Origin: Pseudomonadota bacterium | GTDB taxonomy: Bacteria > Pseudomonadota > Gammaproteobacteria > Steroidobacterales > Steroidobacteraceae | NCBI GenBank assembly: GCA_003242685.1 | Contig: QGVD01000073.1 | Span: 1 to 19,127 of the forward strand | Direction of reading: 5' to 3' | Length of the DNA: 19,127 nt | In this document: one piece after another, positions 1-7,311 of the stretch | Layout: each line of letters opens with the position of its first letter | How positions within the stretch are numbered: position 1 is the stretch's first letter | The notes under the pieces: model-generated | Told to the model about the DNA's origin: nothing | Databases searched by the model: none | The model's input: the letters and a program-made list of their open reading frames with translations, nothing else | Translations under genes and position numbers: made by a program

Positions 1-225
1 CGGGCGGCACTTGAACTTCCGCGCGCGAGCCACGATGACTGTCGCACGAACGCGACGTTCGAACTCTGTGCACGCTCGCGCGTCTACCTGAGTATGTCTG
101 TTGCGAAATTCATCGAAACGAAGCTGCGCGGATTCGGCGCTGCACGCACCGACGACAACACACGCGCCGCGGGAGGCCTGGCCTCGTTCCTGCGACGCCG
201 CCGGACGCGACGAGGAGAGCACGCC

Positions 226-945
226 ATGCCTCGAACGGGTCGCATCTACACCCGGCCGAAGAAGGTCGCGCGTACCGGACCCACCGGCCTGCAACCTCTG
301 CCGGTCGGCGGCCAGCGAGACAGCTATCTGTACGTGCCGCCGGCGCACTCCGCCGAGAATCCGAGCGCTCTCGTTCTGCTGCTGCACGGCTCCGGCGGTC
401 ACGCGCACCACGGGCTCGACATTCTCCAGGGCCTCGCCGACGCCGCGAATCTCATCCTCGTGGCGCCGGCGTCGGCCGGCTACACGTGGGACGTGATCAT
501 CGGTCGCTGGGGTCGCGACGTGAAGCTCATCAACCAGGCGCTGGAGCACGTGTTCGCGAGCTACGCCATCGATCCGTCGCTCGTGGCGATCGGCGGATTC
601 TCGGACGGTGCCTCGTACGCGCTGTCGCTTGGCCTCACGAACGGCGACCTCTTCACGCACGTGATCGCGTTCTCTCCCGGCACCGTGGCACCGGTCGTCA
701 GGCGCGGCGCGCCGAAGATCTTCATCTCTCACGGCATTCGCGACGAGATCCTGCCGGTCTCCACATGCGGCCGACGCATCGTGGAGGAGCTGAGGGAGTC
801 GGGGCTCGATGTGGAATACCGTGAATTCGACGCGGGGCACCGGATCCCGCCCGACATCGCGCTCGCCGCGGTGAGCTGGTTCACCGGGCGCGCGCTGCGA
901 CGTGAAGCCGGGCCTCAGACCTCGAGCACCTCGATGCGCGCCTGA
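226..945 (+). CDS. Alpha/beta hydrolase, esterase/phospholipase-like
   Basis: A 239-residue protein with the alpha/beta-hydrolase layout. The oxyanion-type HGSGG is at residues 54-58. The nucleophile elbow G-F-S-D-G has Ser126, the acid is probably Asp173 in HGIRDE, and the catalytic His is His205 in DAGH. This order and the short length fit the carboxylesterase/phospholipase or PHB-depolymerase-like branch; the substrate cannot be told. No signal peptide is visible, so it is probably cytoplasmic. The frame is open from an ATG at 94, but I chose the ATG at 226 because AGGAG lies about 9 bases upstream and the extra 44 residues look low-complexity and Arg-rich. The 3' end overlaps the convergent phosphodiesterase gene by 31 bases. 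Bases 1-225 show no other gene. Hydrolase class is confident, exact role unknown. Confidence 0.85.
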   Translation: MPRTGRIYTRPKKVARTGPTGLQPLPVGGQRDSYLYVPPAHSAENPSALVLLLHGSGGHAHHGLDILQGLADAANLILVAPASAGYTWDVIIGRWGRDVKLINQALEHVFASYAIDPSLVAIGGFSDGASYALSLGLTNGDLFTHVIAFSPGTVAPVVRRGAPKIFISHGIRDEILPVSTCGRRIVEELRESGLDVEYREFDAGHRIPPDIALAAVSWFTGRALRREAGPQTSSTSMRA

Positions 946-1385
946 GCGGCACCGTTCGCGATCTCGAGGAAGCCCACGGAAACGGGGAGCTTGAAGCGCC
1001 GCGGCCCGGCACTGCCGGGGTTCACGTAGAGCACGTTCTCGCGCCGCTCGATCGAAGGCCGGTGCGAGTGCCCGGTGATCACGACGCCGAATCCTGCCGC
1101 CTCGGGCTCGAGATCGAGCTCCTTGAGGTCGTGCAGCACGTAGATGCACACGCCGCCGAGCTCGAGCACGGCATCGCGCGGCACGGCCGAAGCCCACTCG
1201 CCCTTGTCGTTGTTGCCGCGTACGGCGACGACGGGCGCGATCGCTCGCAGCGAATCGAGCACCTCGGGCGTGCCGATGTCCCCGGCGTGCACGATGTGCT
1301 CGACGCCGCGCAGCGCATCGAGCGCCTGTGGCCGCACCAGTCCGTGCGTGTCCGAGATCAGTCCGACGCGAATCGCATCCTGCAC
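915..1385 (-). CDS. YfcE/MJ0936-type metallophosphoesterase
   Basis: A 156-residue calcineurin-like phosphodiesterase of the small YfcE/MJ0936 group. All metal-binding blocks are visible: SDTHG (11-15), HAGDIG (33-38), RGNND (56-60), a central His85 in VLHDL, GHSH (105-108), and the family signature NPGSAGPRR near the C-terminus. Family members hydrolyse phosphodiester bonds using a two-metal centre, often Mn; the physiological substrate is usually unknown. The start is the GTG at 1385, since GGAG stands 7 bases upstream and the homologous region begins right after it, although the frame stays open to 1736. It is the last gene of the minus-strand run containing mug, 23 bases after the membrane protein gene, and its 3' end overlaps the convergent hydrolase gene. 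Confidence 0.9.
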   Translation of the reverse strand: MQDAIRVGLISDTHGLVRPQALDALRGVEHIVHAGDIGTPEVLDSLRAIAPVVAVRGNNDKGEWASAVPRDAVLELGGVCIYVLHDLKELDLEPEAAGFGVVITGHSHRPSIERRENVLYVNPGSAGPRRFKLPVSVGFLEIANGAAQARIEVLEV

Positions 1386-1408
1386 TGTCCGTCTCCGCGA
1401 AGCCGTGG

Positions 1409-1813
1409 TCAGAAGCCGCGATTCATGGCCGCGGCCCAGCCGTAGAACGTCGCCCCGACCAGAGACAGCGAGAGATCGACGAAGTCGCGCTGTCGGCGCA
1501 GCTCCGGCACGAACAGGTGCTCGAAGGCGCGAAGCAACAGGAACAGCGTGATCGCGACCGACAGCGTGAAACCGATGGCCGTCGTGAGCATCGCTTCCGC
1601 GTGCAGCAGAGAGATCGCGCCGAATATGAGAAAGGTGAACACCTGGCGGTAACCGCTCAGCATCGTGGCTGCATGCGTCGTTCGATCGCGCGCCGTGGCC
1701 GCCCGCGGCGGCTCCGGCAGCCGCTGCAGAGACCACGCCCGCCAGAGCGCCAGTGCGAGGTTGGCGACGGACCCGATCACCACGGTGAGCTGAGCCGATT
1801 CGAGTGGATTCAT
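1409..1813 (-). CDS. Small four-helix membrane protein, unknown function
   Basis: A 134-residue protein I do not recognise. Four hydrophobic segments are visible at about 9-27, 57-75, 77-95 and 111-130. An Arg/Pro-rich loop follows the first segment, and a short charged stretch (ELRRQRD) precedes the last, so it is likely an inner-membrane protein. The ATG at 1813 overlaps the mug stop codon as ATGA, which strongly supports this start and suggests translational coupling to mug. A weak AGGGAA precedes it. The phosphodiesterase gene follows after 23 bases. Nothing in the protein suggests an enzyme active site. The pairing with a DNA repair gene may only reflect shared transcription. Confidence 0.75.
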   Translation of the reverse strand: MNPLESAQLTVVIGSVANLALALWRAWSLQRLPEPPRAATARDRTTHAATMLSGYRQVFTFLIFGAISLLHAEAMLTTAIGFTLSVAITLFLLLRAFEHLFVPELRRQRDFVDLSLSLVGATFYGWAAAMNRGF

Positions 1814-2403
1814 CCGCGTCGTGTTCCCTTCATGCAGGCGTCGTGGAGTGCCCGGAACTCGCGCACGAGATCGTCGAGCTGATAATGCGCGTTGAGTCCG
1901 CTCGGATTCGGCAGCACCCAGAGGGCCGCACCTTCGAGCGTTTCCGGCTGCGGTCCGAGCCGTGCGTCGGGCTTGCGGAAGGCGGTCCGGTAGGCGCCGA
2001 TGCCGAGCACGGCGACGTACTTCGGAGCGTAGCGCCGGACTCTGGCACGCAGGCGGCGCGCACCTTCGACGAGCTCGTCGGGCGTGAGCTCGTCGGCCGA
2101 TGCGGTGGTGCGCGCGACGAGATTGGTCACGCCGCATCCGTACTTCAGCAGCTCGCGCTCTTCCGCAGGCGTCAGGAGGCGATCGGTGAATCCCGCGCCG
2201 TGCAGAGCCGGCCAGAAGCGGTTGCCCGGCCGCGCGAAGTGGTGTCCGGTCGCGCCGGAATAGAGACCCGGATTGATGCCGCAGAAGAGCACGCGCAGTC
2301 CGGGCGCGATGACGTCCGGTACGGTGCGACCACGGGCGGCGAGCAGCTCTTCGCGCGTCGGCTTCGAAGGACGCGGTTGTCTGGCGGCGGCGCGACGGTT
2401 CAC
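1810..2403 (-). CDS. mug: G/U mismatch-specific DNA glycosylase Mug
   Basis: A 197-residue member of the Mug/TDG uracil-DNA glycosylase family. It removes uracil, and in known members ethenocytosine or thymine, opposite guanine in double-stranded DNA to start base-excision repair. The active-site block GINPGLYSG is at 42-50; Asn44 corresponds to the water-activating Asn18 of E. coli Mug by my recall. The intercalating loop NPSGLNAHY is at 166-174, and RPGNRFWPAL also matches. The N-terminus has about 26 extra basic residues compared with E. coli Mug, which might aid DNA binding. The start is a GTG at 2403. It follows the VOC gene by 18 bases and overlaps the downstream membrane gene by 4 bases, placing it in the middle of a compact operon. 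Confidence 0.93.
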   Translation of the reverse strand: MNRRAAARQPRPSKPTREELLAARGRTVPDVIAPGLRVLFCGINPGLYSGATGHHFARPGNRFWPALHGAGFTDRLLTPAEERELLKYGCGVTNLVARTTASADELTPDELVEGARRLRARVRRYAPKYVAVLGIGAYRTAFRKPDARLGPQPETLEGAALWVLPNPSGLNAHYQLDDLVREFRALHDACMKGTRRG

Positions 2404-2421
2404 GGAACTCGCCGACCCCGC

Positions 2422-2838
2422 CTACTGTGCCGGCCGCGGCGGGAAGTTGATCTCGATCTTCACGCCGTTCGGATCTTCGAGAAAGAGCTGACGCAGACCC
2501 GAACCATGGACGTAATTGGCCGCCGCCCGTACACCGTGCCGCTCGAGCCGCGCGCGCATCTCCTCGTAGTCGTTCGCGGTGAAGGCGATGTGATCGAAGG
2601 GGCCCGTGCCTCGCGCCCGGCTCGACACCGGAATACCGAGTCCGTTCGAGTGCGTCGTGTACGTCTTCCACTCGGCGATGTGCACGCACGGGACGTCGCC
2701 GAGATACATCCAGTAGCCGGGAAAACCCAGCGGCGGCCGCGGCCCTTCCTCGAGCCCCAGCACGTCGCGATAGAAGTCGCGGGTGGCGTCGATGTCATCC
2801 GCGAGGACTAGGAAATGTTCCATCCGGGTGAGGGGCAT
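2422..2838 (-). CDS. VOC (glyoxalase/dioxygenase superfamily) protein
   Basis: A 138-residue single VOC-fold protein with two beta-alpha-beta-beta-beta modules. Candidate metal ligands are His8 in MEHF, His83 in FDHIAF and Glu129 in KIEINF, the usual spacing of the H/H/E site of glyoxalase I-like proteins and extradiol enzymes. DFYRDVLGLE (21-30) and the C-terminal EDPNGVKIEI (121-130) are typical. The family includes isomerases, dioxygenases and resistance proteins, so the substrate is unknown. I chose the ATG at 2838, with GAGAAG upstream; an in-frame ATG at 2823 would remove only five residues. It lies 23 bases after the YciI-like gene and 18 bases before mug, so it is part of the same transcript. 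Confidence 0.88.
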   Translation of the reverse strand: MPLTRMEHFLVLADDIDATRDFYRDVLGLEEGPRPPLGFPGYWMYLGDVPCVHIAEWKTYTTHSNGLGIPVSSRARGTGPFDHIAFTANDYEEMRARLERHGVRAAANYVHGSGLRQLFLEDPNGVKIEINFPPRPAQ

Positions 2839-2861
2839 GGTTCTTCTCGCAGGGTATGAGG

Positions 2862-3164
2862 CTATTCGGGCCGCACGGGCGTCGCCGCGAACTCCCCGAC
2901 GACGGTCGTCCACGGCCGCACGCGCCAGCTCTTCACGAGTCCGTTGCGAACATAAGGGTCGGCTTTCGCGAAGCGCTCCGCAGGCTCCGGCGAATCGCCC
3001 TGAAAGAGCAGCACGGCACAGTCCGCCGGATCGGCGAGCGCTCCGCCGAGCACGAGCTCTCCGCGCTCGTGCGCCTGCCAGGCGAGCGCGAGGTGCTCGG
3101 CACGGAACGCCGGCCGTCGCTCGAGATAATCGGGGCTCAGATCGTAGAACAGCAGGTAGTGCAT
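2862..3164 (-). CDS. YciI-like protein
   Basis: A 100-residue protein of the YciI family, ferredoxin-like dimeric alpha+beta proteins related to muconolactone isomerase. The conserved His24 in RAEHLALAW, the GGALADP block (40-46) and the hallmark ADPYVRNGLV (68-77) followed by WRVRPW are present. Some members are suspected dehalogenase- or isomerase-like enzymes using a His-Asp pair, but most have no assigned function. The ATG at 3164 gives the usual family length; the open frame to 3206 would add 14 untypical residues. It is the first gene of the minus-strand mug run and faces the divergent DUF6607-like gene across 190 bases that must hold its promoter. Confidence 0.88.
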   Translation of the reverse strand: MHYLLFYDLSPDYLERRPAFRAEHLALAWQAHERGELVLGGALADPADCAVLLFQGDSPEPAERFAKADPYVRNGLVKSWRVRPWTTVVGEFAATPVRPE

Positions 3165-3283
3165 CGTCCGAAAGCTCTCACGGTCGGATGAATCGCTTGC
3201 ACGCACGAGGCGAGCCCGGACGTGAAGCGTTCGGCTTCAGCGCACCGGTCCGCCGGCAGCGTGGCCATTCGAGATCCTCGTCT

Positions 3284-3289
3284 ATCCTA
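3284..3289 (-). promoter_or_regulatory. Possible -10 element for the mug operon
   Basis: On the minus strand this reads TAGGAT, inside GATTAGGAT, in the 190-base gap between the divergent YciI-like and DUF6607-like genes. The same nine bases occur upstream of pyrD. No convincing -35 is visible, and the leader to the first start codon would be about 110 bases. This is inference from a short match only. Confidence 0.25.
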
Positions 3290-3316
3290 ATCCTCGGCCG
3301 GGCAGGGTGCATGCCG

Positions 3317-3322
3317 CATAAT
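3317..3322 (+). promoter_or_regulatory. Possible -10 element for the DUF6607-like gene
   Basis: CATAAT, one base off TATAAT, lies about 32 bases before the ATG at 3355 in otherwise GC-rich DNA, a suitable place for a promoter -10 box. No good -35 is seen at the matching distance. Confidence 0.3.
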
Positions 3323-3354
3323 CTGACCACGGATCGCGGCCTGCGGAATTCGAC

Positions 3355-4554
3355 ATGAAGACACTGACCCTCCTCGTGAGCGCGTTCCTGCTGACCACCG
3401 CTTGCGCTGCAGGTGCAGCGGAACCTGAAGGTGCGGCGGAGTCGAAGAAGGCCGAGGGCTCGGCAGTCACGCGTTATACCTTCTCCTGGCCGCTGGATGC
3501 TGCGGGTGCGCTGAAGCCGCGCGGCGGCACGACGCGCGGGCCGGAAGTGACGATCGACCGCAGCGAGTCCGCGGCATGGCGCGCGCTGCAGGAGCCGGGC
3601 CTGTCGAGCTTCGAGCGGGACCGTCGCGCGATCCTCGCCATGGCCGGCGAGTATCGCGTGGCCTTTGATTTTCTCGAAGTCGTCCCGTTCGCGACGGGCG
3701 AGCTGCGCGATCGCCCCTACCAGTCCTGGGGCACGGAGCGCGTGTACGTCGACATCGACGACGGACGGTTCATCAGCCTCGTGCACATCCTCGAGATGCG
3801 CGTGGTGAAACCGGACGGCAGCGTCAGCGAGCCGATGGTCACCAAGCACTGGCGCCAGGACTGGCAGTACGAGCCCGAAGCGATCGTCGAGTACACCGGA
3901 CACCATCGCTGGGAGCGCCGCACGCTGCCGCGCGACCAGAGCGCGGGGCGCTGGTCGCAGACCGTCTACCAGGTGGACGAATCGCCGCGGTACGCGAGCA
4001 TCGGCCGATGGGAGCACTCGCCGAGCTTCTCCACGTGGCTGAGCGCCGACACCTGGCGTCCGCTTCCGCGCCGCGAGTGGAGCGTGCGCAAGGACTATCA
4101 CGTGCTCATCGGCACCAACCGCCACACCATCGTGCCGTGGGGCTGGCTGCAGGAGGAGAACAACCTCAAGGCGAAGCTCACCGATGCACGGCAGCTCGAT
4201 CCGGCGCAGCCGTATCTTGCGCGTGAATACGGTGTCGCGCGCTACGAGCGGCTGGAGGATCCCGACTTCGCCGCGGCAACTCGCTACTACGAGCGCACCC
4301 GAGCGTTCTGGAACGCGGTGCGCGGCTCCTGGATCGATCTCTTCGAGCGGCACGGCGAGATCACGCTGCGCGGCGCGGTGGATCAGCAGGGGCTCTTCGT
4401 GCCGCTCTTCGAATACGCAGACCAGCTCGCGGCCGGTAAGACGCCCGAAGTGCCGGCGCCGATCGTGATCCGTCGCGCGCTGGCCAACATGGGTGTTCCG
4501 GTCGAGCCCGAGACGGGCTTCGCCGATCTCGGTGCTGTCAGGGAATCTCGCTGA
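3355..4554 (+). CDS. Exported DUF6607-like protein
   Basis: A 399-residue protein with an N-terminal Sec signal (hydrophobic residues 4-16) and an A/C/G-rich cleavage region ending near residue 22. Cys17 in TTAC is only a weak lipobox. The mature part is rich in Trp, Tyr and Arg. Conserved-looking blocks are RAILAMAGEYRVAFDF (91-106), HWRQDWQYE (165-173), the stretch 239-259 around RKDYHVLIGTNRHT, and WGWLQEEN (262-269). From memory these match the family catalogued as DUF6607, found in proteobacteria and Bacteroidota; no function is known to me. It is a single plus-strand gene, with GGAA near the start, divergent from the mug run. Its 3' end overlaps the convergent membrane gene by 17 bases. 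Likely periplasmic or envelope-attached. Confidence 0.8.
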   Translation: MKTLTLLVSAFLLTTACAAGAAEPEGAAESKKAEGSAVTRYTFSWPLDAAGALKPRGGTTRGPEVTIDRSESAAWRALQEPGLSSFERDRRAILAMAGEYRVAFDFLEVVPFATGELRDRPYQSWGTERVYVDIDDGRFISLVHILEMRVVKPDGSVSEPMVTKHWRQDWQYEPEAIVEYTGHHRWERRTLPRDQSAGRWSQTVYQVDESPRYASIGRWEHSPSFSTWLSADTWRPLPRREWSVRKDYHVLIGTNRHTIVPWGWLQEENNLKAKLTDARQLDPAQPYLAREYGVARYERLEDPDFAAATRYYERTRAFWNAVRGSWIDLFERHGEITLRGAVDQQGLFVPLFEYADQLAAGKTPEVPAPIVIRRALANMGVPVEPETGFADLGAVRESR

Positions 4555-4966
4555 TCAATTTCGCGAGCCGCCACATCAGCACTACGGCCCAGACGGCGAG
4601 CACGAGCAGCAGCCCCGCGCAGATCTGCAGCACCCGACCGCGGCGCGCGGTGCTGCCAGTCGAACCGGATGCTCCATCGTGAACCGGCATCGTGGCGTGC
4701 GCGGAATCCGGGTTCGTCTCCTGCATGCGCAGACCGGTCCGCCAGAGCCACGCCGCAGCGCCGACGAGCGGCACCGCCGTGATTGCGGCGATCGCGAACA
4801 GCACCAGTCGCGCGCGGTAAGCCGACGGCGAGGTGTCCGCGCGAACCCACTCGATGATGGTCGGCAGCACCTCCTGAATCGCGGCGAGCACCACCACGCT
4901 GGCAAGCAGGACAATGAGCAGCGTGCGGCGCGATCTTCCGGACTGGTCAGGTTCGTTGACCGGCAT
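4538..4966 (-). CDS. Small three-helix membrane protein, unknown function
   Basis: A 142-residue protein I do not recognise. Hydrophobic segments lie at about 15-34, 53-75 and 112-132, with a basic N-terminus (GRSRR) and a polar Ser/Gly/Thr-rich loop at 83-108. No enzyme motif is visible. The ATG at 4966 lacks a clear ribosome binding site, so an alternative start is possible. It starts 19 bases after the YggU stop and is the last gene of the long minus-strand run. Its 3' end overlaps the convergent DUF6607-like gene by 17 bases. The membrane character argues that it is real, but its role is open. Confidence 0.65.
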   Translation of the reverse strand: MPVNEPDQSGRSRRTLLIVLLASVVVLAAIQEVLPTIIEWVRADTSPSAYRARLVLFAIAAITAVPLVGAAAWLWRTGLRMQETNPDSAHATMPVHDGASGSTGSTARRGRVLQICAGLLLVLAVWAVVLMWRLAKLISEIP

Positions 4967-4985
4967 TTGAGTACACCGCCGGCAT

Positions 4986-5210
4986 TCAATCCGCGATCTG
5001 GACGAGCTTGAGTCGCCCTCCGGCGCCGCTCTTGATGCTGACCTGATTCCTGCGCACGCCGAAGTGCTCCGCGATGAGCGCCACCAGCTCGTCGTTGGCC
5101 TTGCCGTCGACGGGTGGGGCCTTCACCCGCGCGAGCCAGGTGCCGTCGCTCTGCTCCTCGAGCTCGCTCACCCGTGCATTCGGCTTCACTTTCACACGCA
5201 GTGTCTTCAC
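4986..5210 (-). CDS. YggU/DUF167 family protein
   Basis: A 74-residue protein of the DUF167 (UPF0235, YggU) family of small alpha/beta proteins with no settled function. The signature APPVDGKANDEL is at 31-42, followed by the helix LVALIAEHFGV and the strand QVSIKSGAGGR. This is slightly shorter than E. coli YggU. The start is the GTG at 5210: it overlaps the TGA of the upstream acetyltransferase gene as GTGA, and AGGAG lies about 12 bases upstream. The frame is open to 5378, but that upstream part is a shadow of the acetyltransferase gene. Translational coupling to the GNAT gene is likely. Confidence 0.88.
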   Translation of the reverse strand: MKTLRVKVKPNARVSELEEQSDGTWLARVKAPPVDGKANDELVALIAEHFGVRRNQVSIKSGAGGRLKLVQIAD

Positions 5211-5701
5211 TCTCGATAACTCTCCTGTGGCGGCAGCTCGAGCCGCATCGGAACGAACCGCACGCCGTCGATTTCCTGCTCCGGCACCGCGACCTTGAAC
5301 CCGAAGCGCTCGTAGACCGGCACCGCGCCGCGCGAGGAATTGACCGTGAATGCCGCCGGCCGGCCGCGACGCAGGCACTGGGCCTTCGCGTGCTCCCAGA
5401 GCGTACGTCCGAGCCCGCGACCCTGATGCTCCTCGGCGACGAAGAGATGATACAGGTGCGAGCCGTCGCGCACTCCGACGACGCCGACGATCTCACCCGC
5501 GGCTTCCGCAACGTGGTACTCGAAACCGGACTCCATGCGCTGCCTGATCAGCTCGGGTCGGTGATCGGTCAGGAAGCGCTCACGCCCCTGCTGTGAGAAC
5601 TCCGGCAGGATGAACCGGCCGGCGACGCGCGCGATGAGCGACGCGATGCATTCCGCGTCACTCACGTTCGCAGGGCGAACCAACGGCGAAGCCGCTATCA
5701 C
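5207..5701 (-). CDS. GNAT family N-acetyltransferase
   Basis: A 164-residue acetyltransferase of the GNAT superfamily, which moves an acetyl group from acetyl-CoA to an amine. The CoA pyrophosphate-binding motif A is Q-G-R-G-L-G at residues 93-98 after the strand LYHLFVAEE, and VPVYERFGF is the usual motif B region near the C-terminus. The acceptor cannot be predicted. The GTG at 5701 is preceded by AGGAGG at 8 bases, one of the best ribosome binding sites in the window. An ATG directly behind that AGGAGG is followed by a stop after two codons and is ignored. It is followed by yggU with a 4-base overlap. Confidence 0.9.
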   Translation of the reverse strand: MIAASPLVRPANVSDAECIASLIARVAGRFILPEFSQQGRERFLTDHRPELIRQRMESGFEYHVAEAAGEIVGVVGVRDGSHLYHLFVAEEHQGRGLGRTLWEHAKAQCLRRGRPAAFTVNSSRGAVPVYERFGFKVAVPEQEIDGVRFVPMRLELPPQESYRE

Positions 5702-5724
5702 ACCCTTTCATCCTCCTGTGGCGA

Positions 5725-6510
5725 TCAGGCTGCCGGATGCTCCGTGAGCTCATGATCGATCGCGGTGATGGTGCCGCGCCAGTACGGTCGCGCACCCTCG
5801 GGCAGCAGCCATTCGGCTTCACCCTCGAGCGGTACCAGCATGCCGTCCCGCTCCGCATGGTCCGCGAAACGACCGCGCCATGGCGTTGGAACGATTCTGC
5901 CACTCACAGTGCGGCCGCGCGCCTCCGCCTGCACGGCACGGATGAGGTCTTCCTCATCGAACATGAAGCGCATCGTCACTCGGAGAGGACCGTCAGCGAG
6001 AGTCGCGTCTGCCGTGTTTTGATCGACTGCGCGCCAGCTCACGCCCTGGCTCGGCAGCAGAGCCGTGGGATACCAGGCAGTCTCCGCCAGGAAACGCATC
6101 AGCTCTCCGCGTGCGATCTCTCCGGCGCCGCGCAGGTTCGCGAGCGGAATCAGTCCGAGAAGACGCGCGGTCAGAATGCCCTCGCCGGCGACGTACGCGT
6201 CGCGCACGTGCACGGAAAGACCGGGCATCAGTGCGATCCGCGCGTTCCAGTCGAACCCCGGCCGTCGCGTGATCACCCGCTGCTCGGACGTGATCGGTTT
6301 CCAGCGCTCACCGACCTCGCTCATGTTGAGGCTGCCGCGATGCCGTATCGAAACGGCCGCGATCATCGGCTGTCCTTCCCGCAGCACGCGACGGAAGTAG
6401 CGCCGAACCGGAGAGGGCAGTTCTTCCAGCTCGCGGAAATCGACGGTAGGCGGGTGAATCGGCGCTCGCGCCGCCTCGAGGCGGGTCGGCAATCGAGGCC
6501 CCGACGTCAT
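5725..6510 (-). CDS. DUF6544/DUF6920-like conserved protein
   Basis: A 261-residue conserved protein without assigned function. Blocks I recall from the family are VRRYFRRVLREGQP (35-48), RPGFDWNARIALMPGLSV (83-100), GELMRFLAETAWYPTALLP (135-153) and, near the C-terminus, ARPYWRGTI. The family is catalogued as DUF6544 or DUF6920; I cannot tell which from sequence alone. No signal peptide or membrane helix is evident here. The ATG at 6510 follows directly on the stop of the cupin remnant (TGAATG), with no strong Shine-Dalgarno sequence, so translation may depend on the upstream frame. GNAT follows after 23 bases. Confidence 0.75.
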   Translation of the reverse strand: MTSGPRLPTRLEAARAPIHPPTVDFRELEELPSPVRRYFRRVLREGQPMIAAVSIRHRGSLNMSEVGERWKPITSEQRVITRRPGFDWNARIALMPGLSVHVRDAYVAGEGILTARLLGLIPLANLRGAGEIARGELMRFLAETAWYPTALLPSQGVSWRAVDQNTADATLADGPLRVTMRFMFDEEDLIRAVQAEARGRTVSGRIVPTPWRGRFADHAERDGMLVPLEGEAEWLLPEGARPYWRGTITAIDHELTEHPAA

Positions 6511-6693
6511 TCAGCAGGTTACCGGGTGGCGCTGCGTGTCCTCGCCCGCCGTGATGAATAGCGCACGGGAGGGCGCGCGAACCTTCGCGGTGTGCCACGC
6601 TCCCCGCGGCACGACGACGAGCGCGCCGCTCTCAGTGAGTTCGACCGTCTGCACGCCGTTCTCGCGCTCCATCACGAACGTCGACCGATGCAT
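6511..6693 (-). pseudogene. Cupin remnant lacking its N-terminal half
   Basis: A 60-residue frame that carries the second cupin motif almost perfectly: G-A-L-V-V-V-P-R-G-A-W-H, matching G(X)5PXG(X)2H, followed by SRALFITAGEDTQRHP, typical of the end of small cupins. The first motif with the metal-binding HxH and Glu is absent. In-frame, a stop at 6721-6723 closes the reading frame after nine more codons, and I saw no HxH in any minus-strand frame up to 6777. Small cupins usually need about 100-120 residues for a full barrel, so this is probably a decayed gene. Removing one base near 6676 would join it to a neighbouring frame, which also lacks motif 1. It abuts the next gene (TGAATG). Confidence 0.6.
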
Positions 6694-6777
6694 CGGGCCG
6701 CAGACGCAGAAAGGGCGACGTCAGATGGCAGGGACCCGGATCCGGCATCGCGGCCTCCTGTCTGCCGTTCATTCTGA

Positions 6778-7311
6778 TCATTCCGCGGTGGGAGCGCCTG
6801 TCGTGACGAAGCGCACGAGCCTTGCGACCTGATCGCCGAGCATCGCTTCGACCGCCGGAGCGATCTCAGTGAAGCCACCTTCCATGAAGCCTCCGACGCT
6901 GTACGTCAGCTCGAGCTTCGTGCCGCCCGCGGCGTCCGACAGACGCCATCGCAGGCTCCCCGCGAGCCCCGACAGTTGCAGGGGTCCGAGCGCACCGGCG
7001 AGCCGCAGCTCGCGTCCCGGCGCGACATACACGACCCGCAGGTGCTCGACGCCACCGCCTTCCGGGAACGTCTCGCAGAAGCACCCGCCCGGTCGAGTAT
7101 CGAGCGACAGATTCCCGGAGTTCGCCGTGTACGTGTGGCTCGGGTTCCACCAGGAACCGATCTGCCGTACCAGGGCTTCGTACACGCGCGCCGGCGGCGC
7201 ATCGAGAGTGGCCTCGTGCTTCACGACGAAACCGCTCGCGCCGACCTGAACATCGGCGATCGCCGCAGTCGGTGCAAGCACCAGCGCGAGAATCGGATGC
7301 CTCGACCGCAT
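6778..7311 (-). CDS. Exported SRPBCC-domain protein
   Basis: A 177-residue protein with an N-terminal signal sequence (about 1-19, ending AAIA) and a SRPBCC/Bet v 1-like helix-grip domain. The opening KHEATLDAPPARVYEALV, then the GGCFCETF block at 75-82, and the strand TKLELTYSVGG are typical of SRPBCC proteins, which bind hydrophobic ligands in a deep pocket. An exported copy is less usual than a cytoplasmic one. The ATG at 7311 shares one base with the TGA of the upstream GFA gene (TGATG), so the two are likely translationally coupled; a GTG at 7314 is also possible. Ligand unknown. Confidence 0.82.
   Translation of the reverse strand: MRSRHPILALVLAPTAAIADVQVGASGFVVKHEATLDAPPARVYEALVRQIGSWWNPSHTYTANSGNLSLDTRPGGCFCETFPEGGGVEHLRVVYVAPGRELRLAGALGPLQLSGLAGSLRWRLSDAAGGTKLELTYSVGGFMEGGFTEIAPAVEAMLGDQVARLVRFVTTGAPTAE

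Noticed and set aside
94..225. Longer start for the alpha/beta hydrolase at 94
   Set aside because: No ribosome binding site there, and the extra residues look random; AGGAG precedes the ATG at 226.
1409..2689. 426-codon minus-strand open frame
   Set aside because: Only its last 134 codons are a real gene; the rest is an Arg/Ala-rich shadow of mug and the VOC gene.
3178..4353. 391-codon frame opposite the DUF6607-like gene
   Set aside because: It is the antisense shadow of a GC-rich gene with clear signal peptide and conserved blocks on the other strand.
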